Origin: Shewanella piezotolerans WP3
GTDB taxonomy: Bacteria; Pseudomonadota; Gammaproteobacteria; Enterobacterales; Shewanellaceae
NCBI RefSeq assembly: GCF_000014885.1
Contig: NC_011566.1
Coordinates: forward strand, 4,083,501 to 4,147,500
Direction of reading: 5' to 3'
Length of the DNA stretch: 64,000 bases
A program made the translations under genes and the position numbers. Positions 1 through 7,936 of this stretch are shown here, in pieces. The notes under the pieces were generated by a model that saw only the letters and a list, made by a program, of their open reading frames with translations, was not told where the DNA came from and searched no databases. Numbering within the stretch: position 1 is the first letter of the stretch; every line of letters starts with the position of its first letter.

Positions 1-193
1 AAGTGGCGATGAACATCAAGTTTACCAACAAGTGCAGCAGATCCAAGCTGATGCCGCTGAGCAGTTACGTCAACTAAACGACTTAGAGACAGCTAAAATC
101 GTGCAGCTACGCCAGCAGTCACACAAGCTTTATCACAAGGCATGGCTTAGATATAAACGCCTAGATCAAGCCAATATCCTAGCCGCAGCGTAA
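1..193 (+). CDS. C-terminal fragment of an unidentified protein
   Basis: An open frame enters from outside the window and ends at TAA 191-193; codons start at base 2. The visible 63 residues are rich in Gln, Leu and charged residues (VYQQVQQIQADAAEQLRQL near the start), as expected for an amphipathic helix or short coiled coil, and end in ANILAAA. The family cannot be recognised from this tail and no function is proposed. It lies about 100 bases before the SMI1/KNR4-like gene on the same strand, but nothing shows that the two are co-transcribed. Confidence 0.6.
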   Translation, partial: SGDEHQVYQQVQQIQADAAEQLRQLNDLETAKIVQLRQQSHKLYHKAWLRYKRLDQANILAAA

Positions 194-300
194 AACAACT
201 CATATGGGGGGAAACTCCCCCCTACAACTGACATCTCTTTTTGTGACTTGCCTGATAAAAGTCTATACTCCCGCCCAATAGTCTTCACACGCGAAAAAAT

Positions 301-702
301 ATGAACGATATCATTGAGCAGCTACAAGAGATGAGCGAAACGGTTCCTGTACCGTTAGAGCTTGCAACCTTCGAACAAATTGTTGAAGTGGAGGAAGAGA
401 TCTTAATTCCACTGCCTTTAGCATTGAAAGAGTACTTGATGGAAGCCAGTGACGTTATCGTTGGCAGCTTAGAGCCTGTCACTGCCAGCGATCCGCATTC
501 CCATACCTTTTTGCCTGAAGTCGCAGCCTATGCCTGGTCTATCGGCTTACCGCGCGAATTTGTCCCTATCTGCCAACGTGGCGATGCCTTTTTCTTTATT
601 AGCCAAGAGGGCGAAGTGAAGTTATGGCAAGACGATGAAATAGAAGAGGACAGCTGGGAAACATTCTGGGAATGGGCTGAAGATGTTTGGATGCGTAGTT
701 AA
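301..702 (+). CDS. SMI1/KNR4 (SUKH) family protein
   Basis: A 133-residue acidic protein. It resembles the SMI1/KNR4 (SUKH) superfamily: an N-terminal helix, then a segment where an acidic 'VEVEEEILIPLPLALKEYL' stretch precedes the fold core, and a C-terminal 'FFFISQEGEVKLWQDDE' strand pair followed by 'WETFWEWAEDVW'. SUKH proteins often act as immunity proteins to nuclease or deaminase toxins, and free-standing housekeeping members also exist. No toxin gene is adjacent; the nearest toxin-like gene is 7 kb away. The ATG at 301 has no clear Shine-Dalgarno sequence. Family call moderately sure; role unknown. Confidence 0.7.
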   Translation: MNDIIEQLQEMSETVPVPLELATFEQIVEVEEEILIPLPLALKEYLMEASDVIVGSLEPVTASDPHSHTFLPEVAAYAWSIGLPREFVPICQRGDAFFFISQEGEVKLWQDDEIEEDSWETFWEWAEDVWMRS

Positions 703-738
703 GCGCTAGCAACATATTAAATTTATTAAGGAAACACC

Positions 739-1239
739 ATGTCTAAAGATCTCGGCCTAAATGCCATTGAAATGCAGTACCTTCGACATTCACTTGCGCT
801 ATCCACAGCACAAGTTGCCGAGATAGGTAAAGTTACAGAAGCTGACGTTATTGCATGGGAAGCGGGCGAAAAGCCAGCACATATGCCAGTACAAAAAAAG
901 CTGATTGAGATTGATGAAGCTATCGAAATGCAGGTGCTAAATACTTGCGACGGTATTGAAGAACTATTTACTAAAGAGCCAAAGCGCACGCTGAGCTTTG
1001 TGGTTTACCCAACTCAAGCCTTATATGCTCAATATAATCCTGAGTTTTTGGGTACATTGCCCCTTGCTGAGCTATACAACACCTCAGCTTGGCGTATCAA
1101 GAAGGAGTGTAAATTGATGCTTGAAGTGGAGGTGGTGCTGGTACCGCTTAACTTTGAGTCTTACAAAGCATTCCGTGACAAAGACGGCCTAAAAGAGAGT
1201 CGCGAGAATCGCGCTAAATGGGCTGCAGCTCAGTTATAA
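739..1239 (+). CDS. Small HTH-like protein (DUF4447/YdiL-like)
   Basis: A 166-residue protein with a good ribosome binding site (AAGGAAA) before ATG 739. Residues 8-50 (NAIEMQYLRHSLALSTAQVA, then VIAWEAGEKPAH) have the pattern of a Cro/Xre-type helix-turn-helix as in YdiL, where 'W..G...P' follows the recognition helix. The C-terminal half looks like a separate small alpha/beta domain. It lies 36 bases after the SMI1/KNR4-like gene and may be co-transcribed with it. DUF4447 membership is from memory of Shewanella proteins and was not checked. A DNA-binding role is inferred only from the N-terminus. Confidence 0.65.
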   Translation: MSKDLGLNAIEMQYLRHSLALSTAQVAEIGKVTEADVIAWEAGEKPAHMPVQKKLIEIDEAIEMQVLNTCDGIEELFTKEPKRTLSFVVYPTQALYAQYNPEFLGTLPLAELYNTSAWRIKKECKLMLEVEVVLVPLNFESYKAFRDKDGLKESRENRAKWAAAQL

Positions 1240-1304
1240 GCAAACGATAATGTTCGCCTAAAAGGCAATATCGGTTAGCAAGGCATAACTGAAGCTTCAG
1301 AGAT

Positions 1305-1333
1305 AAAAAAGCATCCAATAGGATGCTTTTTTG
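1305..1333. terminator. Bidirectional rho-independent terminator
   Basis: AAAAAAGCATCC - AATA - GGATGCTTTTTT forms a stem with A/T tracts on both sides. It lies between the convergent HTH-like gene (plus) and GST gene (minus), so it can serve both. Confidence 0.85.
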
Positions 1334-1357
1334 ATTGCTAGCCGTTGCTAAATAACA

Positions 1358-1981
1358 TCAAGCTGCGCCAGCTTCCTCTTTTTCAAGGGCGTTCGCCATC
1401 GCCTTACGAGCAGTGATTCGATCCCGGTAAGCCGCAAGTTTAGGTGGAATATCTTGTTCAAATCGCGTAGCCCACAACAAGGTATGACCCAATAGAATAT
1501 CAGCAATACTGAGTTCATCACCAAGTAAAAACTCTGTATCTGGTAGCCAAAGTTCCGCTATTGCAGCGGCTTTATCAAATTCCCACTTTGCAACTTTAAA
1601 CATAGCTTCAAGTCTTAACTCTTCAGGGATGGCAAACTTATGCTTACCTATCGTCCACAGAGGCTGCTCAAGCTCGCAGGTAATAAAACTCACCCACTTA
1701 TGGTGTAGCGCTGACGCATCAGATCCAGCCTTAGGTAACAAGCGACCTTCACCATATTTTTCAGCTAAAAATAGCGCAATGGCTGCAGACTCAGTTATCA
1801 CATAGTCATTGTCAATGAGTGCCGGCACTTTGCCACACGGGTTAACAGCTAGAAAGTCTGGGTGACGACTGTCACCTTTAGAAAAATTAATAAACTGATA
1901 TTGCCACTCAAGCCCCAGTTCTTCCAGAGTCCAAGATACTCTCAGTGAACGGCTACGTGGCACCCCATATAAAGTAATCAT
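1358..1981 (-). CDS. Glutathione S-transferase family protein
   Basis: A 207-residue cytosolic GST-like protein. The N-terminal thioredoxin-like domain begins MITLYGVPRSRSLRVSWTLE, with the Ser-Arg-Ser region in the usual glutathione-activating position. 'GKVPALIDNDYVITESAAI' carries the cis-Pro and the Glu-Ser pair that binds the glutathione gamma-Glu. The C-terminal helical domain has 'LLGDELSIADILLGHTL', the N-capping box of GSTs. The open frame extends upstream to 2008, but ATG 1981 is chosen because AAGGAAG lies just before it and the domain starts there. The substrate is unknown; likely a detoxification or stress GST. Confidence 0.88.
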   Translation of the reverse strand: MITLYGVPRSRSLRVSWTLEELGLEWQYQFINFSKGDSRHPDFLAVNPCGKVPALIDNDYVITESAAIALFLAEKYGEGRLLPKAGSDASALHHKWVSFITCELEQPLWTIGKHKFAIPEELRLEAMFKVAKWEFDKAAAIAELWLPDTEFLLGDELSIADILLGHTLLWATRFEQDIPPKLAAYRDRITARKAMANALEKEEAGAA

Positions 1982-2209
1982 CTTGCGCTTCCTTAACTGA
2001 ATTAACATTGACCACTAAGCTACTCCCATAGGGCGAGAATAGAAACCTAAAATTAGCGCTTCCACCACTCTTCTATCCGAGATATATAAAATGGCTTTAA
2101 ATTAGATTCAATTTTGCTTAAGTTAATAGAAGACAAATAGCTATAAAATTTCAGGCTTTCTCAGTAATAATTCGCAGTTCAAATAAAGTGAAATAGAAAA
2201 GGACATTAA

Positions 2210-2758
2210 ATGCAAAAGAGTACGGAAACAAGCATCAAGAACGCAGAATTTGTTAGTAATTTAGCTCAGTATTGGCTAACTCCTTTTAGTATATTTTTAG
2301 CTATAACAATTGTAGGTCTCCCCTTACTTTTGCTCTGGCTACCTATCGGTCATGTGTTCACTCGTCGCTACATTGCCAACATGAGTATCGAACTAACCGA
2401 TAAAAAACTCATTGTCCGCAAAGGTGTTTTCACCCGCACTGAAAACTCGGTTCCGCTGGATAAAATCACCGATATGGCACTGATCCAAGGGCCATTGATG
2501 CGATTTTTTAAATTACATAAACTGACAGTAGAAACCGCAGGACAATCTGATAGTGGCGCATTGTTAAACTTAACAGGTATCGTTAATGCTGCCGAATTTA
2601 GAAGCATGGTATTAGCCCAGAAAGAAAAATTAAACCAGCTCGAAGTCCCCCAAATACAAGATGAAAATAATGACACTCAGGTTGTGAGTCTTTTACAAGA
2701 AATATCTGATACGCTCAAACGCATCGAAGCTAACAGTAAAAATAATGCTGTTACATAG
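2210..2758 (+). CDS. Membrane protein with bacterial PH domain (YdbS-like)
   Basis: A 182-residue protein. Residues about 20-48 are strongly hydrophobic (one long or two short membrane spans), followed by 'RRYIANMSIELTDKKLIVRK'. That segment and 'TRTENSVPLDKITDMAL' match the bPH2/YdbS (DUF304) pattern, in which a PH-like beta sandwich follows the membrane segment. The C-terminus (residues 140-182) is a polar helix. The RBS AAAGGAC precedes the ATG. It ends 32 bases before the Nramp-like gene and may be co-transcribed with it. Function unknown; members are thought to be membrane-associated scaffolds. Confidence 0.78.
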   Translation: MQKSTETSIKNAEFVSNLAQYWLTPFSIFLAITIVGLPLLLLWLPIGHVFTRRYIANMSIELTDKKLIVRKGVFTRTENSVPLDKITDMALIQGPLMRFFKLHKLTVETAGQSDSGALLNLTGIVNAAEFRSMVLAQKEKLNQLEVPQIQDENNDTQVVSLLQEISDTLKRIEANSKNNAVT

Positions 2759-2790
2759 CCCCTCTTAATCAACAATACAGTAGCCAAACC

Positions 2791-4056
2791 ATGAGTAATA
2801 GTTATAGCCACTCTTTAACCAAATCATCCTTTCAACTAGGTTCGTTATTTGGGGCTATGGGCCCTGGCATTTTGATGGCTGCAGCGGCCATTGGTGCTTC
2901 GCATTTAGTCGCATCGACTCGTGCTGGCGCTGAATTTGGTTGGCAGCTAGCCTGGGTGATCCTGGCAGTAAACATACTTAAGTACCCTTTCTTTGCCGCG
3001 GGTGCTCGCTACACTGCCGCCGCAGGTGAAAGTCTACTTGAGGGGTATTTAAAGCAAGGACGCAAGTATTTACTGCTATTCACAGGCCTCAATGTCATAG
3101 CAGCAATAGCGAGCACAGCAGGTGTCGCCATGTTAACCGCGGCGATGTTGACTCAGTTTGTACCGCTTTCAATTGATCTATTAGCTCTACTGGTACTGCT
3201 ATCGAGTTTAACGATTCTTATTTTTGGACATTACGCACTGCTAGATAAGATGACCAAGGTCATTATGCTGGCATTAACCTTAACCACTTTAATAGCAGTT
3301 GCTTTGGCATTTAACGCTCCCTCCATTGTGCAACCTGGTTTTGTATCGACCTCACCATGGCAATGGGCCTACATTGGCTTTTTAGTTGCGATGATGGGCT
3401 GGATGCCTGCGCCAATTGAAGTCAGCGCCTGGAATTCACTTTGGTTACTTGAAAAGAAAAAAAGCCAACAAGTCAGTAAACAGCAAGCTATTCTCGACTT
3501 TAACTTTGGTTATGTCGTCACAGCTCTGCTTGCTGTCGTGTTCTTAGCACTTGGTACGCTCGTTATGCACGGTAGCGGCGAGACATTCTCAGCATCTGGG
3601 GTACAGTTTTCTCAGCAATTGATCAGTCTTTATAGCAAAGTCATGGGCAGTGAGAGTCGCTACTTAATAGGGATGGTGGCGTTTCTATGTATCTTTAGCA
3701 CCACAGTGACCGTTATAGACGGTTATAGCCGTACACTGAACATGGGTTGGCAATTATTAAAGGCTGGTCGTCCCAGTGAGAAAAGGCTCAATGTAGTGAT
3801 GTGTTTAATGAGTCTATGTGGACTCGCTATCATTTTATTTTTCAAGGGTGCACTGCTTCCTCTGCTTGAGTTTGTTATGATCCTCGCCTTTATGACCACT
3901 GTGGTTTTTGCTTGGCTTAACTATAAGTTGATGATCAGCACAGCAATTCCTGTTGAAGATCGCTATGGTGCAAAAATGAGAGTACTCTCTCTGGTCGGTT
4001 TAACTTACTTAGTAAGTTTTGCTGTTTTATTCATTTATTGGATGCTGACTAAATAA
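2791..4056 (+). CDS. Divergent Nramp-family divalent metal transporter
   Basis: A 421-residue polytopic membrane protein with about 11 hydrophobic segments. The start (GPGILMAAAAIGASHLVAST, residues 24-43) aligns with the first membrane helix of Nramp/MntH, which normally reads GPG...DPGN; here the Asp-Pro-Gly-Asn is replaced by IGAS. In the sixth-helix region the usual metal-binding 'MPH' becomes 'GWMPAPIEVSAWNS'. These positions hold the metal ligands in classical Nramp proteins, so the substrate may differ from Mn2+/Fe2+. It lies between the PH-domain gene and a serine hydrolase with short gaps (32 and 18 bases), which suggests an operon. Confidence 0.85.
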   Translation: MSNSYSHSLTKSSFQLGSLFGAMGPGILMAAAAIGASHLVASTRAGAEFGWQLAWVILAVNILKYPFFAAGARYTAAAGESLLEGYLKQGRKYLLLFTGLNVIAAIASTAGVAMLTAAMLTQFVPLSIDLLALLVLLSSLTILIFGHYALLDKMTKVIMLALTLTTLIAVALAFNAPSIVQPGFVSTSPWQWAYIGFLVAMMGWMPAPIEVSAWNSLWLLEKKKSQQVSKQQAILDFNFGYVVTALLAVVFLALGTLVMHGSGETFSASGVQFSQQLISLYSKVMGSESRYLIGMVAFLCIFSTTVTVIDGYSRTLNMGWQLLKAGRPSEKRLNVVMCLMSLCGLAIILFFKGALLPLLEFVMILAFMTTVVFAWLNYKLMISTAIPVEDRYGAKMRVLSLVGLTYLVSFAVLFIYWMLTK

Positions 4057-4074
4057 CGGAACGCCCTACTCCTA

Positions 4075-5250
4075 ATGCAATTTCTAACCAAAACTCTACT
4101 TAGCATTTTAGTGCTCACGCTGTTGCTATGGGCAGCGAATAAAGCCAGTGCGAACCTCGTTGCTAACAGCGATATCGCCAGCCAACTTCCTACTATTATC
4201 AATCAAAGTGAGCGTCCTTTTAGCGGCGTGGTCATGATTAAGCAGGACAACCAGCCAGTGTTTGCTTATATCTCTGGCGAAAATATTAATAATAACTCAA
4301 GCTTTTTAATTGGTTCACTCTCAAAGCAAGTCACTGCGACGCTAGTGCTAAAAGCCGTCGATGACGGCCTCATTGAGTTAGATAACAGTGTTAGCCATTA
4401 CTTATTAAAAGATGGCAATAGACCGCGCGCTTATGTGCCACCAAGCGTAACCGTATCGCAGTTACTCAGCCACACATCAGGTTTAGTCAAAATGGGGGAA
4501 GCACCACTTCATAAACCCGGTAGTCAATTTCAATATTCTAACTATGGCTATGCGCTATTAGGCGACATACTCGAAGTGGTTTACCAGCATCCGATTGATG
4601 AGCTAGTAAAACGACTCAATCAGCAAGGTCAACTCGCGGGGTTAAATGCCCAAGCAGGCAGCATCACTAGCATTGAATCTGCCCATGCTAATTTTATTCT
4701 AGGTCAAACTGAAACCTTAACCCATGATGCTCAAGGTAAGAGCCTGTCACTGTTTGAGCCCGTCGATATCAAGATTGATGAGCCTATGATTGCGTTTGGT
4801 GGCATGTTCGCATCTGCCGAAGCCTACAGCCGTTTTCAAGATTCACTTTACAAGGGCAAGTTAATTAGCGCCAAGAGCTTAGCACTAATGACCTCACAAC
4901 AAGCCACTCGTGATCATAGATGGGGAGTATTGGAATACGGGTATGGCACGCAAATAAGCCGTGATGAACAATTAATTGAATACAGCCACAGTGGTTATCT
5001 ACCAGGTTACGTCAGTCTCGCAGTCTATTACCCAAAATCAAAGGTCAGCATAGTGATCTTAGAAAATACCTCCTGGGATCTCAGTGACCGCAAGCGCACA
5101 TTTGGGTTGCATGACGCCATACGTAACAGTATTCGCGCAAAACTGATAGCGCTCGAAGACCGCCCAGTCGCCAAATTATATCAAGCCGGTGTCAGCGCCG
5201 TTGAGAATGCAATGGCACCCGCTAATACGGTTTTAAAAGCAGCGGAGTAA
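4075..5250 (+). CDS. Periplasmic serine hydrolase, beta-lactamase/class C fold
   Basis: A 391-residue protein with an N-terminal signal peptide (hydrophobic residues 8-22, cleavage near ANKASA). The class C / DD-peptidase motifs are visible: Ser81-Leu-Ser-Lys84 (SxxK nucleophile), Tyr154-Ser-Asn156 (YxN), and 'HSGYLPGY' near residue 308 in place of KTG. Families with these motifs include esterases, D-amino peptidases and penicillin-binding-like proteins, so the exact substrate is open. It starts 18 bases after the Nramp-like gene. Confidence 0.85.
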   Translation: MQFLTKTLLSILVLTLLLWAANKASANLVANSDIASQLPTIINQSERPFSGVVMIKQDNQPVFAYISGENINNNSSFLIGSLSKQVTATLVLKAVDDGLIELDNSVSHYLLKDGNRPRAYVPPSVTVSQLLSHTSGLVKMGEAPLHKPGSQFQYSNYGYALLGDILEVVYQHPIDELVKRLNQQGQLAGLNAQAGSITSIESAHANFILGQTETLTHDAQGKSLSLFEPVDIKIDEPMIAFGGMFASAEAYSRFQDSLYKGKLISAKSLALMTSQQATRDHRWGVLEYGYGTQISRDEQLIEYSHSGYLPGYVSLAVYYPKSKVSIVILENTSWDLSDRKRTFGLHDAIRNSIRAKLIALEDRPVAKLYQAGVSAVENAMAPANTVLKAAE

Positions 5251-5335
5251 TTGCTATTCAACCAATAACTTCTGCTATAATACGCTCCGATGACTACGCA
5301 GCCGCGTGGTCAAATAGATTAAAGAAAGCACATAT

Positions 5336-5800
5336 ATGATTAACAACGATATTTTACGTAAAGTTCGCTACATTCTTGACTTAAGCAACGCAAAAATGAT
5401 CCGCATTTTTGCCAAAGCTAAGCATGAAGTCACTCAAGAACAGATGATAGACATGTTGAAAAAAGAGTCAGAAGAGGGCTACCAGCCTTGTAATGACAAA
5501 ACCATGTGTATGTTCCTTGATGGCTTCGTGATCTATAAGCGCGGACTCAAGCCTGGTGCTGAAGTGCCAGAGCCTCTATCACAGCTAACCAATAACCTTA
5601 TTTTTAAGAAATTAAGAGTGGCTTTTGAGTTGCGTGAAGACGATATTCTTGAAGCGCTGACACTCGCCGAATTTAATATGTCTAAATCTGAGCTGGGTGC
5701 ACTGTTCAGAAAGCCAGGACATAAGCATTACAAACCGTGCGGCGATCAGGTTTTACGAAACTTTTTGATGGGACTCTCCCTTAAGCACCGTCCTAAATAA
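5336..5800 (+). CDS. yehS: DUF1456 family protein YehS
   Basis: A 154-residue protein made of two copies of the DUF1456 unit, residues 1-75 and 85-154. Each begins 'NDILRKVRYILDLSNAKMI' / 'NNLIFKKLRVAFELREDDI' and ends with a 'GYQPCNDKTMCMFLDG' / 'HYKPCGDQVLRNFLMG' segment. Full length for the family. Its biochemical function is not established. The RBS AAAGAAAG precedes ATG 5336, and a terminator follows. Confidence 0.9.
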   Translation: MINNDILRKVRYILDLSNAKMIRIFAKAKHEVTQEQMIDMLKKESEEGYQPCNDKTMCMFLDGFVIYKRGLKPGAEVPEPLSQLTNNLIFKKLRVAFELREDDILEALTLAEFNMSKSELGALFRKPGHKHYKPCGDQVLRNFLMGLSLKHRPK

Positions 5801-5822
5801 GCAGTCGCCTATTTTGAATTTA

Positions 5823-5848
5823 AAGCACAGCAATTGCTGTGCTTTTTT
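5823..5848 (+). terminator. Rho-independent terminator of yehS
   Basis: AAGCACAGCAATTGCTGTGCTT is a self-complementary stem followed by TTTT, 22 bases after the yehS stop. Confidence 0.85.
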
Positions 5849-5947
5849 GTGCCTGAACCTCACAGCGTTTAAAACAACCTAGCCATTAAAAAAATCACTT
5901 TATCGGCCTACAAAATACAATAATGATCACACTTTGTGTTAGTCTTC

Positions 5948-5963
5948 GGTGATTAGCATCACA
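5948..5963. promoter_or_regulatory. Candidate CRP-type operator upstream of maeA
   Basis: GGTGATTAGCATCACA matches the palindromic CRP consensus TGTGA-N6-TCACA with one mismatch. It lies 41 bases before the maeA start codon. Catabolite control of malic enzyme is plausible but inferred from this match only. Confidence 0.45.
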
Positions 5964-6003
5964 GCTCACCATTACACTAACAAAAACAGAGAAAAGGTTT
6001 CTA

Positions 6004-7692
6004 ATGGACGATAACAAACGCCCGCTCTATCTTCCTTTTGCCGGTCCTGCCATTCTTGAAGCACCGTTGATTAACAAAGGCAGTGCTTTTACCGACGAAG
6101 AACGTATTTTTTTCAACCTTGAAGGCTTGTTGCCCCATGTGATTGAAACGATCGAAGAGCAAGCTTCACGTGCTTATGACCAGTACAAGAATTTTACTAA
6201 TGATCTAGATAAGCATATCTACCTTAGAAACATTCAAGATACCAACGAAACACTCTACTACCGTTTAGTGCAAAACCACATTACCGAGATGATGCCTATT
6301 ATCTATACCCCAACTGTAGGTATGGCATGTGAGCGTTTTTCAAAGGATTATCGTCGAAACCGTGGCTTGTTCATCTCATACCCTAATAAAGACCGCATCG
6401 ACGATATTCTTAATAACTCTACCCGACAAAAAGTAAAAATCATCGTGGTAACAGATGGTGAACGGATTCTAGGTCTTGGCGACCAAGGTATTGGTGGCAT
6501 GGGGATCCCAATTGGTAAGCTTTCACTTTACACCAGTTGTGGCGGGATTAGCCCCGCTTACACACTGCCAATTACTCTCGACGTCGGTACCGATAATCCG
6601 CACTTACTAGAAGATCCAATGTACATGGGGTGGCGTAACCCGCGTATTGGTGGCGAAGAATACACTGAATTTGTAGAAGCCTTTATGCAGGCCGTTCATC
6701 GCCGCTGGCCTGATGCACTCATTCAGTTTGAAGATTTCGCCCAAAAGAATGCCATGCCATTACTAGAGCGATACAAAGACCAATATTGCTGCTTTAATGA
6801 CGATATTCAAGGCACTGCCGCAGTCACTGTCGGCTCTCTTCTGGCCGCATGTAAGGCTGCAGGCACACAACTTTGTCAGCAACGCATCACCTTTTTGGGT
6901 GCGGGCTCTGCGGGTTGCGGTATTGCTGAAGCTATCGTGGCGCAGATGGTGTCGGAAGGAATAGCAGAATCCCAAGCGCGCAAACAAGTGTTTATGGTTG
7001 ACCGTTGGGGCATGCTGCAATCAAATATGCCAAACCTACTGCCTTTCCAGCAGAAGTTAGCTCAAGATTGTGATGACATAACAAATTGGGATAACTTCAG
7101 CGAAAATATCTCCCTACTGGATGTAGTCAATAATGCTAAACCAACAATATTGATCGGCGTATCTGGCGCTCCAGGGCTATTTAGTGAAGAGATAATTAAA
7201 GCGATGCACAGCCACTGTGAACGCCCTATTGTATTCCCACTATCAAACCCAACAAGCCGCGTCGAAGCGACACCAAAAGATATTTTACACTGGACCAAGG
7301 GCCAAGCTCTTGTTGCTACAGGTAGCCCATTTGAGCCAGTTGTGGTCGATGACATTACCTATGAGATCGCCCAGTGTAACAACAGTTATATTTTCCCAGG
7401 CATCGGTCTTGGTGTCTTAGCTGCAGGAGCTGAGCGCGTCAGTGACGCGATGTTGATGGCTTCAAGTCGCGCGTTAGCAGAATGCTCACCATTATCAATT
7501 AATGGAGAGGGCTCGCTACTGCCACAGCTTGAGGACATTCATAAAGTCAGCAAGCATATCGCTTTTGCCGTTGCTAAAGTCGCTATCGAAGAGGGTCACG
7601 CTTTACCAACCAGTGATGAACTATTAAGCCAGGCCATAGAAGACAACTTCTGGACCGCAGAATATCGTCGCTATAAGCGAACCTCATTCTAA
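6004..7692 (+). CDS. maeA: NAD-dependent malic enzyme (malate to pyruvate + CO2)
   Basis: A 562-residue cytosolic enzyme, the family's usual length (E. coli MaeA 565). Visible signatures: 'YTPTVGMACERFS' near the N-terminus; 'GLGDQGIGGMGIPIGKL' (malic enzyme core, about residue 157); 'CFNDDIQGTAAVT' with the metal-binding Asp pair (about residue 260); a Rossmann NAD motif 'FLGAGSAGCGIAEA' (about residue 298); and 'PLSNPTSRVEATP' near residue 415. It oxidatively decarboxylates malate, linking the TCA cycle to pyruvate. RBS AGAAAAGG precedes ATG 6004. Monocistronic, with a terminator directly after it. Confidence 0.97.
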   Translation: MDDNKRPLYLPFAGPAILEAPLINKGSAFTDEERIFFNLEGLLPHVIETIEEQASRAYDQYKNFTNDLDKHIYLRNIQDTNETLYYRLVQNHITEMMPIIYTPTVGMACERFSKDYRRNRGLFISYPNKDRIDDILNNSTRQKVKIIVVTDGERILGLGDQGIGGMGIPIGKLSLYTSCGGISPAYTLPITLDVGTDNPHLLEDPMYMGWRNPRIGGEEYTEFVEAFMQAVHRRWPDALIQFEDFAQKNAMPLLERYKDQYCCFNDDIQGTAAVTVGSLLAACKAAGTQLCQQRITFLGAGSAGCGIAEAIVAQMVSEGIAESQARKQVFMVDRWGMLQSNMPNLLPFQQKLAQDCDDITNWDNFSENISLLDVVNNAKPTILIGVSGAPGLFSEEIIKAMHSHCERPIVFPLSNPTSRVEATPKDILHWTKGQALVATGSPFEPVVVDDITYEIAQCNNSYIFPGIGLGVLAAGAERVSDAMLMASSRALAECSPLSINGEGSLLPQLEDIHKVSKHIAFAVAKVAIEEGHALPTSDELLSQAIEDNFWTAEYRRYKRTSF

Positions 7693-7720
7693 GACTTAGC
7701 TCAAAGCTAAAAATACAATA

Positions 7721-7745
7721 AAGCAGCCTTATTAGGCTGCTTTTT
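7721..7745 (+). terminator. Rho-independent terminator of maeA
   Basis: AAGCAGCCTTATTAGGCTGC followed by TTTTT, about 30 bases after the maeA stop codon. Confidence 0.9.
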
Positions 7746-7773
7746 GCTTATAGGCTATTTGGGTTTGTTGAAC

Positions 7774-7828
7774 TTGCGAGCTTAATTTGACTTCGAATTC
7801 AAAGGTTTTAGGGTAAGGCTTGAGCAAC
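7774..7828. repeat. Degenerate remnant of the 36.4-kb inverted-repeat element
   Basis: The stretch from 'GCGAGCTTAATTTGACTTCG' to 'AAGGCTTGAGC' closely resembles bases about 36441-36495, inside the complete element at 36427-36692 (CGAGCTTAGTTTTTGTTCG ... AAGGCTTGAGC). Only one end of the element is recognisable here. Confidence 0.6.
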
Positions 7829-7936
7829 GTTCTTTTTCCCCACCCCAACAGACGTTATAATCCGCAAACGTGCACTGTTATTCACACCGTATAACCAACC
7901 TAAATTGAGAAAAAGATTAGGAAACCGACTCTAGAT

